Shown piece after piece: positions 24,049 to 33,200 of a DNA stretch of 34,347 nt. The translations under genes and the position numbers were made by a program. Origin of the DNA: an uncultured Sutterella sp. (lineage in GTDB: Bacteria > Pseudomonadota > Gammaproteobacteria > Burkholderiales > Burkholderiaceae_F); contig UQNA01000031.1 of NCBI GenBank assembly GCA_900542195.1, forward strand, positions 1 through 34,347, in the 5' to 3' direction. The notes under the pieces were generated by a model. It was not told the origin of the DNA and ran no database searches. It saw only the letters and a program-made list of their open reading frames with translations. Numbering within the stretch: the stretch's first letter is position 1; every line of letters starts with the position of its first letter.

Positions 24049-24780
24049 TTAAGAGCCGTGCGTATGCGCTGTACCGCCAAAGAAATGGGCGTGTCTGTGC
24101 TCGTGTATGGTGGGTGCAGGTACTGGAACTATCTTCTTATCCTGAATGGTGATGAAGCTGTCACATGTCTCAATCAACAGCTCGGGTTCGTGACTGATAA
24201 TGATTTTGGCGCAGTCCAGTGAGTTGATTTGGGAGATGAGAAGATGACGGCTTTTTTCATCTAATCCGTTCGAGGGTTCGTCAAGAAGCAGAATTTCCGG
24301 ATTCATGGAGAGGACAGCCGCAAGAGTAACTAATTTCTTTTGTCCGCCCGATAATTCAAAGCTTAAAGAGTGGGCCAGAGAGGAAATTCCAAGGCGTTCC
24401 AAAGCATTCATAGAGGCGGATAAAGCTTCCTCTTCAGAAAAGCCCAGATTTAAAGGTCCGAAAGAGACATCATCAATGACTTCCGGAAAAAATAATTGGT
24501 CATCTGAATGCTGAAGAACAAAACCAACTTTTGAACGCAGTTCTCTGAAATCGGACTCGGAGCTAATAGGCTGGCCTTTTAAGAATATTTCTCCTTCCTG
24601 AGGTTGGATTAGTCCCGTAATGATCTTGAAAAGAGTTGTTTTTCCGCTGCCATTGGGACTCCAAAATCCGATGTTCTGACCTTTACGCAGAGAAAGTCCG
24701 GTTTGGAGATAAAGGGTTTCTTTTTCCGGGAATCCAAAACTAATGCCCTTTAGCTCCAGCAATAACTCTTGTTCTGACAT
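24049..24780 (-). CDS. nikO: Nickel ECF transporter ATPase with His-rich tail
   Basis: The energising ATPase of an energy-coupling-factor importer. 243 residues with Walker A SPNGSGKTT (about 41-49), Q-loop region VGFVLQHSDDQLF, ABC signature LSGGQ (143-147), Walker B ILLLDEP (about 163-169) and switch His in IISHE. The C-terminus carries six His within 16 residues (226-241), a plausible metal-binding tail. I place the start at ATG 24780, eight bases after the nikQ stop; ATG 24800 is an in-frame alternative overlapping nikQ. The neighbours NikK/M/L make nickel, rather than cobalt, the best guess. Confidence 0.87.
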   Translation of the reverse strand: MSEQELLLELKGISFGFPEKETLYLQTGLSLRKGQNIGFWSPNGSGKTTLFKIITGLIQPQEGEIFLKGQPISSESDFRELRSKVGFVLQHSDDQLFFPEVIDDVSFGPLNLGFSEEEALSASMNALERLGISSLAHSLSFELSGGQKKLVTLAAVLSMNPEILLLDEPSNGLDEKSRHLLISQINSLDCAKIIISHEPELLIETCDSFITIQDKKIVPVPAPTIHEHRHAHFFGGTAHTHGS

Positions 24781-24788
24781 ATTGTTCT

Positions 24789-25505
24789 TTACAGCATCCA
24801 TCCGCTTATGCTCAAACAGAAAGAAACGATGGAAAAGGCTGCCAACAGAGCAATGTCTTTTCCAGTCCACTGATACTTGGTTAATGTTCTGATTTTGCCA
24901 TTAAAGCCGCGCAGAATCATACTTTGTTCCAAGATTCTCCCTTTCCGGAAAGCTTTCGAGAACAACAAAGCGACCATAGCACCGACAGTTCGATAAGTCC
25001 GAAGGTCAGTTTTCATGTAAAACCCTCTTAACTTAGCGGCCTCGGTTAAGTTTGCATACTCTTTTTCAAAAATCGTAATTCCGCGGGCACAGAAAAGAAT
25101 TATCGCCACAAGTTTGTCTGGAAAGCCAAGCTGATTGAGCCCTGCAGCCAGCTGGCTGAAACTCATGGAGCTGACTAGGGTATAGAAAATACAAAATAGA
25201 GCATTGACTTTGAGGGTCACCAGCAAAGACAACTCAACACCTTCTTTTGTTAACCAGCTCCCGGCCCATAGAGGAACCCCCGGTGTGGTCCACGGAGTAA
25301 AGAACCATATAAACAATACAAAGATATTGATCACTGCGGCTCTTTTAAGAAAAGAATTCCAAGAGGGAGGAAATAGGCAAAGGACAAGAAGGCCGCAAAG
25401 AAAAGCCAGACTAGCCGACGGAATGGTCGGAAGGATGGCCGCCACTGCCGCAAATACTAGTGCGCTTAGTATTTTTGAGGCGGGAGTAAAGGAAGAAATA
25501 TTCAT
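24789..25505 (-). CDS. nikQ: Nickel ECF transporter transmembrane component (CbiQ/NikQ family)
   Basis: The T-component that couples the ATPase to the substrate-binding membrane protein. 238 residues with five or six hydrophobic helices and the family's coupling-helix motif: EAAKLRGFY (about residue 160) and the second motif ILRGFNGK, both with the ARG-like Arg-Gly signature. The start is uncertain: ATG 25505 is chosen, but TTG 25523 is in frame, and neither has a clear ribosome site. It lies between nikL and nikO in a tight operon. Confidence 0.85.
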   Translation of the reverse strand: MNISSFTPASKILSALVFAAVAAILPTIPSASLAFLCGLLVLCLFPPSWNSFLKRAAVINIFVLFIWFFTPWTTPGVPLWAGSWLTKEGVELSLLVTLKVNALFCIFYTLVSSMSFSQLAAGLNQLGFPDKLVAIILFCARGITIFEKEYANLTEAAKLRGFYMKTDLRTYRTVGAMVALLFSKAFRKGRILEQSMILRGFNGKIRTLTKYQWTGKDIALLAAFSIVSFCLSISGWML

Positions 25506-25529
25506 CGAAGAGCGGCCGGACAAAATGAG

Positions 25530-26162
25530 TTATTTCTGTTTTCTTCGGGTGGTAAACCAAGCAATCAGCCCTGCAATGCCTACCAACCAGCCGATTCCTC
25601 CGATGATATCTTTGAAGGTTGTTTTTGGCTGCTGAGCTTCTGCAAGCTGTTTTCTTAGAGGGGCTATTACGGTAACTTCAATATCGCGTTTAGCAGCTTG
25701 GATTGCTTCGTTCATCTCTTGCTGGGAAAAGAGTTTGGCTCCGGACTTCGGGAGCTTACTATCTGCCTGAGGAACTATTGCAGCAGGTGAAGGAGAAACT
25801 GAAGCAACAGGCGTAGAAATTCCGTCGAATTCAGATTTCTCAATGGTCCATTGATTCTGATGCCCTTCTCCTGCGTTGACTATAACAGTTAAGGAAACGG
25901 GCTTAAAGTCAGGGGGGACTGCTGCACAGTTTTTGCCGTCTTTGGATGTCTTAGATGTCAAAACGACTTTTCCCTGCTCATCGATAATTTTGATGTCAGC
26001 ATTCCTTGCAGGATTTCCTCCCGCAAAGGATGCTTCCACACAAATCTCTGATCCGGACGGGTATGCAAATACATTTAACCGATGAGCAAACGCTGCGCTC
26101 CCTGCAGACAAAGAGAGAAGGGGAACCAAAAGGGAAAGGATGACCTTAGCTTGTTTTTGCAT
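25530..26162 (-). CDS. nikL: Nickel ECF accessory protein NikL-like
   Basis: 210 residues: Sec signal peptide (about 1-26, cleavage after AFA) leaving a mature N-terminus beginning HRLNVFAYP, an immunoglobulin-like periplasmic domain (about 27-110), a low-complexity region with a short helix, and a C-terminal membrane helix (IIGGIGWLVGIAGLIAWF) followed by positive charges. This matches NikL, the accessory partner that replaces NikN in NikKMLQO importers. ATG 26162 is chosen because AGGAG lies just ahead; the ATG at 26177 has none. Its start overlaps the end of nikM by 17 bases. The symbol rests on operon context and layout. Confidence 0.75.
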   Translation of the reverse strand: MQKQAKVILSLLVPLLSLSAGSAAFAHRLNVFAYPSGSEICVEASFAGGNPARNADIKIIDEQGKVVLTSKTSKDGKNCAAVPPDFKPVSLTVIVNAGEGHQNQWTIEKSEFDGISTPVASVSPSPAAIVPQADSKLPKSGAKLFSQQEMNEAIQAAKRDIEVTVIAPLRKQLAEAQQPKTTFKDIIGGIGWLVGIAGLIAWFTTRRKQK

Positions 26163-26754
26163 CAAAAACTCCTGCATCTGTGCGTTTAATGTACACCACG
26201 ACGACCGCTGTGAGGATGCCTTCGATAAACATGATGGGCAGGTTGCTTAAGAAAATCGTCCAAGCCGCCGCAACGAAGCCTTCATTCGAAAAAGCTAGCG
26301 CAAGTGCGGTGAGGAGGCCTGAGATAAAAACGCCGCTGAACCCTGCAGCAAATCCTGCTATTTTTAAATTCTTGCTAGTTGCCGGGCCCGCTAGCCAACG
26401 GAAAATTAATCCCGCAGCCCAGGCGCCAATTCCCATAGTCGCTGTATTTACTCCTAAGACAGTGAATCCGCCGAACTGAAAAAGAACGGCTTGCAGGAGC
26501 AATGCAACGAAAATGATAGGAAAAGATGCTGCTCCCAAGATGGCTCCGATGAGGCCATTGAGAATAAGATGCGCACTGGAAAAACCAATCGGAACGTGAA
26601 TTAAGCTGGCCACAAAAAAAGCAGAACCTAATAAGCTTGCCAGCATTAAATGATTGGCAGGTATCTTTTTCAATCCATACGCGACACCGGCCGCAGCAAC
26701 CACTGCGCCTGTAATCAGTACGGGTGCAGATAGAACTCCTTCAGCAATATGCAT
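26146..26754 (-). CDS. nikM: Nickel ECF substrate-binding membrane protein (CbiM/NikM family)
   Basis: The S-component that binds Ni2+. 202 residues, about seven membrane helices, opening with MHIAEGVLSAPVLITG. His2 at the extreme N-terminus is the conserved metal-ligand position of CbiM/NikM, and a second conserved His lies in FSSAHLILNGLIGAILG (about 58-74). The absence of any NikN/CbiN gene, and the presence of NikK- and NikL-like genes, fits the NikKMLQO type. The ATG follows the nikK stop with no gap. Confidence 0.92.
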   Translation of the reverse strand: MHIAEGVLSAPVLITGAVVAAAGVAYGLKKIPANHLMLASLLGSAFFVASLIHVPIGFSSAHLILNGLIGAILGAASFPIIFVALLLQAVLFQFGGFTVLGVNTATMGIGAWAAGLIFRWLAGPATSKNLKIAGFAAGFSGVFISGLLTALALAFSNEGFVAAAWTIFLSNLPIMFIEGILTAVVVVYIKRTDAGVFDAKTS

Positions 26755-27522
26755 TTATTTCTTTAACTTGGGAGAGACAAATTCCGTCCATAATACAGCA
26801 CCAAGTTCCACATCTTTGTCGGCACCGTCTTTTTTCATCTGGTAGTCGGCATCCGTTAAAGCGGCAAAGCCCCACCAACCGGCCCAAGGGACGGAGTAAC
26901 TGAAGATGCCTTGTTCGTCGGTCATCACAGTTTGAGTGACAAAAATATCATTAGGTGCTTCGGCAGTTTTTCCTTTGTTGTAGAACTCAACTTCAACCGG
27001 AGTGTTGGCGGCAGGTTTCCCGTCAACTAGAACCTTGCCTCGGAATAGATTGCCGACATAGTTGCCGAAAGGCCGAGTCAGAGGAACAATTTCAGTTTTA
27101 ACTCCCAAAGGATTTTCCCAGCCTTCCTCTACACCGTAAGCCGGAACATACAACTTAGAGTAGTGGATAATGAATTTGTCTTCGGCAGGTTCCCAGTAAG
27201 GAGCTGGTTCAAGAAGGAACTGGTACAAGCCCGGTCTGGAGATTTTGTATTGTGTTGTCCAAGCATCTTTGCCAAGCACGGTGGCCGGCTTTAATGTTGA
27301 AGTTAAGTCTTGAGCCTGATTATCTTTAAAAACGCTGAATTTTTGCGGCTTGTCCATTGTCATGCCGGTTTGTTCCATCGGATGATTAAAGGCGGCTGTT
27401 AATGTCAGTACATTATCTTTTTGATTTTCCACAATTTGTTTGTCGGGGAGAACGCTGCCGAAATGAGCGGAAGCAGAGGCGGAAAAAATGAGTGCGACAA
27501 AAAGAGCTGGAAATTTAATCAT
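26755..27522 (-). CDS. nikK: DUF4198 periplasmic protein, NikK-like component of the nickel importer
   Basis: 255 residues: signal peptide about 1-19 ending ASA, leaving a mature N-terminus HFGSVLPDKQ; then a DUF4198 (beta-rich) domain with YVPAYGVEEGWENPLG, and a C-terminal carboxypeptidase-regulatory-like beta domain (GKVLVDGKPAANTPVEVEFYN... TDEQGIFSYSVPWAGWWGF). Such proteins are encoded with NikM and NikL and are thought to deliver Ni2+ to the membrane component. AGGAG precedes the ATG. It is the first gene of the leftward nikKMLQO operon. Confidence 0.82.
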   Translation of the reverse strand: MIKFPALFVALIFSASASAHFGSVLPDKQIVENQKDNVLTLTAAFNHPMEQTGMTMDKPQKFSVFKDNQAQDLTSTLKPATVLGKDAWTTQYKISRPGLYQFLLEPAPYWEPAEDKFIIHYSKLYVPAYGVEEGWENPLGVKTEIVPLTRPFGNYVGNLFRGKVLVDGKPAANTPVEVEFYNKGKTAEAPNDIFVTQTVMTDEQGIFSYSVPWAGWWGFAALTDADYQMKKDGADKDVELGAVLWTEFVSPKLKK

Positions 27523-27666
27523 GGCGTCTCCTGAAAAATTAACGGACCCTGTAACTTTTTTAATTAGATCTTACGTTACCACTTGTAAAAAGAAAACCTA
27601 TTTTCATTTAGTCCCAATCTGAGCAAAAGGCCGGAATAAGGTCTGAATATGCTGTGAGGTTATCTT

Positions 27667-27689
27667 TATGTGAAAATATTTTTCATATA
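27667..27689. promoter_or_regulatory. Palindrome in the nikK - YczE-like divergent region
   Basis: A 23-base near-palindrome, TATGTGAAAA-TAT-TTTTCATATA in outline, with one mismatched pair per arm. It lies 30 bases upstream of the YczE-like TTG start and 145 bases from the nikK ATG. It is AT-rich and could be an operator for a metal or redox regulator. It does not match the E. coli NikR site (GTATGA-N16-TCATAC). Confidence 0.4.
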
Positions 27690-27718
27690 GTAAAATTCAA
27701 TCTTCTTCGGAGAAAGGA

Positions 27719-28366
27719 TTGAACACACACATTATCAATTGGGTTATTTTTCTTTTAGGACTCTCTGTCATGAGTCTGGGCATCAGCATCGTTACTGTTG
27801 CCGGCTTGGGAACCACTCCTATTAGCGCATTGCCGCTAGTTTCTTCTTATATCTCAGGTTTAACCTTCGGCCAGACAACTTTGATTATCAACCTGGCAAT
27901 GATTCTGGGTCAGTTGATACTGCTGCGCAAAAACGTCAAATGGCTTGTGCTTTTGCTTCAGCTGCCGATGACTTACTTCTTCTCAGTTCTTATCGATTTC
28001 TCGATGAGTTGGGTTCAGACAATCGAGCTTGCAACTTACTGGCACAAAATCGCATTCAGTATGCTTGGCAACGCGGTCCTCGCTCTTGGTGTTTCTTTAG
28101 AAATCTATTCCAAAGCTGCGGTGCTACCGGGAGAGGGGCTAGTCGTGGCAATGGCTTTATTTTCAGGGAAACCTTTTCCGAAAGTAAAAGTGTTTAATGA
28201 TGTGATGCTAGTAGTTTTGGCGATCTTGCTGAGTTACTTTTTCTTCAAAGAATTACACGGAATTCGAGAAGGAACGATTATCTCGGCCATTTGTGTCGGG
28301 ATTTTTGTTAAAGGCTGGCTCTCAATATTTCGTCTTATCACCGGCAAAAAGACCGATGAACAATGA
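27719..28366 (+). CDS. YczE/YitT-like integral membrane protein
   Basis: 215 residues, five or six hydrophobic helices, with the YczE-type motif FLLGLSVMSLGISIVTVAGLGTTPISALP at about residues 11-39, a GLT.GQ segment and a C-terminal GTIISAICVGIFVKGW. Proteins of this family are poorly understood; some lie near regulatory or lipopeptide genes in Firmicutes. The start codon is TTG 27719, supported by CGGAGAAAGGA just upstream and because it preserves the first membrane helix; the next in-frame ATG (about codon 18) would cut that helix. It is divergent from nikK with 196 bases between them, and convergent with the NrfD-type gene. Confidence 0.78.
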   Translation: MNTHIINWVIFLLGLSVMSLGISIVTVAGLGTTPISALPLVSSYISGLTFGQTTLIINLAMILGQLILLRKNVKWLVLLLQLPMTYFFSVLIDFSMSWVQTIELATYWHKIAFSMLGNAVLALGVSLEIYSKAAVLPGEGLVVAMALFSGKPFPKVKVFNDVMLVVLAILLSYFFFKELHGIREGTIISAICVGIFVKGWLSIFRLITGKKTDEQ

Positions 28367-28367
28367 A

Positions 28368-28389
28368 AAAGCGGCCCGAAGACCGCTTT
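28368..28389. terminator. Short bidirectional terminator
   Basis: AAAGCGG (28368-28374) and CCGCTTT (28383-28389) form a 7-bp stem with an 8-base loop, between the convergent YczE-like and NrfD-type genes. A-rich on the left and T-rich on the right, so it can serve either strand. Confidence 0.6.
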
Positions 28390-28407
28390 ATCTCTCATCT
28401 GATTAAA

Positions 28408-29313
28408 TTAGATTCTCTTGGTGGTGCTGATAATCCAATATCTTTCAATAAGACCTACCACCAGTGCTATTACGCCGGCAACGGTAACTCCCAACGGGCC
28501 GATGAAGCAGCATCCGAAGGCGATTACGCCGCCGAGAATATAAACTGAAAACTTAACCCAGAAGTTTTCCATCTTGCTGTTGGTCAGCTTGGCTCTCGGG
28601 TTGAGATCTAAGCTGAGCAAGTAGAAGGCGATGCATCTGGCAATAATCAGGATGAGTGTCGGAAGCATTAAATAGGCGATGGCTTCCGGAGCCTGCAGAA
28701 TTGCGGCCATGATGGAATAGACGCCTAAACCCATCAGCATGGCATCAGCAACCATGAAGCTTGTCAGCCATCTTGCATTTTTAACTCCCGGCTGAGAAGT
28801 GCAGCTGAAGGCCACGCCCTTGTAGCAGATAACCACCAGAGCACCTAAGAAAGCCAGTATCACAAACATCCTTGTCAACATATCCAGAACGTCGATATAC
28901 GGATTCAAGAAGTCTGTGGTGTGAGCCGAAATGTATGATAGCCAATAAAGACCGACGGCAAACCCAACACATGTGGCATAGCTGGCAAGTCCCCATACGC
29001 CAACCGAAAGAGGAGAGGTAAATCTCATCACTCGCATAGCGTTTGTGAAGCGGAAAGGATCTCCTAGGTCAAAAATCAACAAGAGTAAATCCAATACCAC
29101 GATTGCCAGGGCAACCGTAATAGCCCATGGTAAGAGTGCTGTGAAATAGCCCGGACCGGCCATCCACGCCAGTCCTGTGATGACCATGAAGCCGGAAGTC
29201 ATATTGTTGAGATAGGCATCCCAAACAATGAGGTTTTCCCAGTCAGGGCGATGAGTAATATCATGCAGCTGGTAAGGCGATAATGAACCGCTAACCCAAG
29301 TCTTTTCTTTCAT
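28408..29313 (-). CDS. NrfD-type membrane subunit of the formate dehydrogenase
   Basis: 301 residues with eight membrane helices, of the NrfD/PsrC (polysulfide reductase membrane subunit) family, which carries electrons to or from quinone without heme. Family hallmarks include the N-terminal WENLIVWDAYLNNMTSGFMVITGLAWM segment (about 25-51), LLLLIFDLGDPFRFTNAMRV, and SPLSVGVWGL. AAGGGAGAGG precedes the ATG, 12 bp after the ferredoxin subunit stop. It takes the place occupied by a cytochrome b556 (FdnI/FdoI) in E. coli. It is the last gene of a three-gene operon. Confidence 0.87.
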   Translation of the reverse strand: MKEKTWVSGSLSPYQLHDITHRPDWENLIVWDAYLNNMTSGFMVITGLAWMAGPGYFTALLPWAITVALAIVVLDLLLLIFDLGDPFRFTNAMRVMRFTSPLSVGVWGLASYATCVGFAVGLYWLSYISAHTTDFLNPYIDVLDMLTRMFVILAFLGALVVICYKGVAFSCTSQPGVKNARWLTSFMVADAMLMGLGVYSIMAAILQAPEAIAYLMLPTLILIIARCIAFYLLSLDLNPRAKLTNSKMENFWVKFSVYILGGVIAFGCCFIGPLGVTVAGVIALVVGLIERYWIISTTKRI

Positions 29314-29325
29314 TATTCCTCTCCC

Positions 29326-30255
29326 TTACATTAAAGTTCCAACCACGACTGCACTGCACAAAATCAGTGTTGCCGCTGCTCTGAGATAGTCCATCGGCAT
29401 ATGCTCAGTCGGTGTAACCGGATTTTCAGGAAGACCATAGACGGATGGTTTGTCCATCAGCAAATAGAAGGAATTTAACGAACTGTAATGCTCGAAATCA
29501 TCGCATCCGTATAGGTTGGCTTCCGGGTGACCGTGCTCGTGTAGGAATTTCAGTCTTGCGCGGGCTTTTTCAACCATGACTTCACGCGGCCCGAAATCGA
29601 TGGCGCCGGTTGTGCAGGCAGTAACGCAAGCAGGTCTTAGGCCGTCGCGCAAACGGTCATAGCACTCAGCGCACTTGACGGAGTGGCCGGTATTTGGATT
29701 GATTTCCGGAACACCGAACGGACAAGCTGCAATACACATCCCGCAGCCCATACAAATATCAGTTTGATAGTAAACTCCGCCGAATTCATTGCGCATAATG
29801 GCGCCGGTCGGACAGGCTTGATGGCATGGAGACTGACGGCAGTGTTTGCATTGATCTGCCATAAAGAGCCATTCACCGGTTTTCTTTTCAGTCAGTAAAT
29901 TGTCGATGTTCTTCGGAGCCGGATGATTAACCTCATTCTTCTCCGGGAATCTTTCGATGAATTTAACGTGACGCCAGTTCAGATAAGAAAGATCCTGAGT
30001 ATTGTCGTAGCTGTCTCCGGACCACTTTGGTGTAGGAGCCTTTAACTGATTCCACTGCTTGCAGGCTACTTCGCAGGATTTGCATCCGGTGCAAATGGAA
30101 GTATCGGTAAAGAACGCCATTTCGGTCTGGGTTGGTTTCGGCTCACGACGTTCAAAAAGGCCGTAAATCGGAGCGAATCTTCCTTCCTTCTTGGGAGAAC
30201 CGGCAGGGAAGGCCTTGCTGATAAGATTAAAAATGTTGCTTTCTTTTAATTTCAT
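29326..30255 (-). CDS. fdhB: Formate dehydrogenase iron-sulfur subunit
   Basis: 309 residues with four clusters' worth of cysteines, in order: CTGCKSCEVAC (Cys55-65), CKHCRQSPCHQACP, CMGCGMCIAACP and CAECYDRLRDGLRPACVTAC. This is the FdnH/FdoH/HybA-type electron-transfer subunit. A hydrophobic helix near the C-terminus (about 289-307, AAATLILCSAVVVGTLM) anchors it, as in FdnH. No Tat or Sec signal is seen. The start is ATG 30255 (AGGGAGGAG upstream), two bases after the fdhA stop; an in-frame GTG upstream would overlap fdhA. Confidence 0.92.
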   Translation of the reverse strand: MKLKESNIFNLISKAFPAGSPKKEGRFAPIYGLFERREPKPTQTEMAFFTDTSICTGCKSCEVACKQWNQLKAPTPKWSGDSYDNTQDLSYLNWRHVKFIERFPEKNEVNHPAPKNIDNLLTEKKTGEWLFMADQCKHCRQSPCHQACPTGAIMRNEFGGVYYQTDICMGCGMCIAACPFGVPEINPNTGHSVKCAECYDRLRDGLRPACVTACTTGAIDFGPREVMVEKARARLKFLHEHGHPEANLYGCDDFEHYSSLNSFYLLMDKPSVYGLPENPVTPTEHMPMDYLRAAATLILCSAVVVGTLM

Positions 30256-30257
30256 GA

Positions 30258-33200
30258 TTAGCTCCTCCCTTCTGGCTGAGAGGCCCACGGAGTATTAGGA
30301 ATCGGCGCAATCATCGCTTCCGGATATTGAATCTTTTCCGGAACTAGTTTTTCAACTTTAGTTGGATCGCCTTTTTCAACTTTCACCACAAAGCCTTTAG
30401 ATGCCGGGATTAAGCCGTCAGGAGCTTCAATAGCCGGGCTTAAGTCGTTGGTAATGGCACTGACCATATTGCCCTTGTAGCCCGAGCATACAAAGGAACC
30501 GACGATGCTGGACGGTTTGCCGTGAACAATGCCGCTTCTGAGTCGCGGTGTCACCAGGGCTTTAACCTGCAGAGAATTTCTCATGTTTTTAACTGTCACA
30601 TAGCTGCCGGATTGAATACCGATTTCTTCTGCCATTTCAGGAGAAATTTCGATAAAGGTTTGCGGCTGCAGTTGGACAAGCCATGGAACATGTCGAGTCA
30701 TTGCGCCGCTTAGCCAATGTTCAGTCATGTGGTAGGTTGTCATGGCAGTCGGGAACATAGGATCGCCCTGAGGTGCGAGCTTGTTTTTGTCGCTTTCCAT
30801 AGTGATAATTCCCGGAGTCTTACTATTCTGGAAGAAAGCGTCTTTGTACGGGGATTCAGCAGGTTCGTAGAAGACTGGGAGCGGTCCCTCTTTAATTCCA
30901 TAAGGTACGAAGATCCAAGCTTTACCGTCAGAATGGACGGTAAACGGTTCGGTACCGGCTAACGCAGCTCCTCCTTTAGCTCCCTTCGGAGGAACATAGT
31001 CCGGGGCTTTGGTTTCATCGAAGTTAGGTTTGTCATATCCAACCCACTTCTTTTGCAGTTCATCCCACCAGATCAGCTTCTTATTTTCTGACCAGGGTTT
31101 CCCTTCCGGATCTGCTGAGCAGCGGTTGTAAAGAATTCGAGTATTGGTAGGCCAAGAAACACGGTAGGTCAGATCAAGTTCATGATCAACTTCCCCGGGT
31201 TCTCTCCTCTTCATTAGGTTGTTGCCTTCCTTATCGATAAAGCCGGCGAGCAAACGGCATCCGCAAATAGTAGTGCCGTCACTTTTTAGTTCGCCGCTGG
31301 ATTGAATCGGTTCCTTAGTTTCCAAATTGACGCCGTTCATTTCAAGTGCCACGGCGTTAATATCTGCATCACCTTCGACGGCAGGCAGTCCCATAACGTT
31401 AACTGCATTCGGAGCCATGCCGTAATTCCATGTCAGCGTCCTCATACCTTCGTCACGCGGCAGCATCGACTGTTCTGCCATCTTCTTGAAACGAAGACCG
31501 AGCTGGTAAATCCACCAGGCATCAGACCGGCACTCTCCCGGAGCTTCTTTGACTCTGTCGTGCCATTGCATCAGACGTTCTGTATTGTTGGCAGAGCCGT
31601 CTTTTTCAATCAGGGCATTGGTCGGCAGGAGGAAGACTTCTGTCTTGCATTTTGATGGATCGGGAGCGTCAGGATCGGCATACCAAACGGAGGCTGTCTC
31701 GTTTTCAAACATATCGCAGACCACCAGCCATTTCAGATTTCTTATGGCATCGCGGCTCCAGCCCGTATTCGGGTTGGTCACTGCAATGTTCTGACCAAAA
31801 ACAATCAAACCGTCGACTTTTCCTTCTAGAGCTCGCTCCATTGTGATCGTTAAGGACTCATCTCCGGGGAGCTTCGGCAGATGTTGGTATCCGTACTCAT
31901 TTTCTTTGGTTGCGCCGTCTCCGTACCAAGCCTTCAGAAGACTGATCATGTAGTTCGGCAAAGCAGCCCAAGAGCCTCTTTCGGTTTCCAATTTCCACAT
32001 GCCCTTGGATTTATCGCGAGCATCGCAGAAGGCGTGACCGTTTGCCAGATAATCTTTGAGGGTGGCATTCCCCGGTTTTGCCTCCGGCATAGGAATGTAG
32101 TTCGGAAGTGCTGCGAAAAGAGTCGGGATATCCGTAGCACCTTGCACGTTCGAGTGACCGCGCAGGGCAAGAATGCCGCCGCCCGGGCGACCGATATTTC
32201 CAAGCAGAAGTTGAAGAATTGCTACTGAACGAATAATCTGGGTACCGTCACTGTGCTGAGTAAAGCCTGTGGCGTAGCAGAAAGCAGTGGTCTTATCGCG
32301 TCCGGAATTGCGGGCCATAAGCTCGGCGACCTTGATAATGTCCGCAGGTCTGCATCCGCAAGTATCGGCTGCGGCCTCCGGCGTATATTTCTCGACTTGT
32401 TTCTTCAGCAGCTGGAATACACAGTTCGGATCCTGAAGCGTCGGATCAGTTTTCGGCTGTCCTTTAGTTCCGTCCGGATTGATTTCGTATTGATAATCCC
32501 AAGAATCGGGTTCCAGAGAGTAAGAATTGGTTTCAGGATTCCAGCCGTTAAACATGCCGGTGACCTGATCAAATTTAAATCCCGGATTAATTAGGGTCGC
32601 TGCGTTCGTATAGTTCAATACATATTCATGGAACCATAAGTCGTTGTCCAGAATGTATTTGATAACTGCGTAAATGAAGGCAATGTCAGTGGCCGGGCGG
32701 ATATGAACGTGATGGTCGCAGGCTGCGCTTGTTCTCGTGTAGCGAGGATCAATGTGAATCGTAACCGCACCTTTCTTTTTGGCCTGCATAGGCCAGTAAA
32801 AGGCAACCGGGTGAGCTTCAGACATATTGGAGCCCATGATGACGATACAGTCACTGTTGAGCAAATCTCTTGGAGGGTTAGTGCATGCGCCGAAGCCGAA
32901 AGTAGGCGACAAAGCCGCTACTGTTGTCGAGTGGCAATAGCGGGCGGAGTTTTCAACGGGCATTAGGCCTAAACCGCCGGTAAACAGCTTACGGAATAAA
33001 TAGCATTCCTCGTTATCGTTTGCAGAACCGCCGATAAAACCAATATTCGGAACTTGGTTGACGGTAAGCCCGGTTTCGTCTTTCTCAATGAATCCTTTAG
33101 CTCGGCTGTCCCAAATCCTCTTGGCAACTTCATCAAGAATCCAATCAAGGGAGACTTCCTGCCACTTGTCGGATCCCGGAGCTCGGTACAACGGCTTCGT

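Noticed and set aside
27667..27689. E. coli-type NikR operator
   Set aside because: The palindrome has arms too close together and does not match GTATGA-N16-TCATAC.
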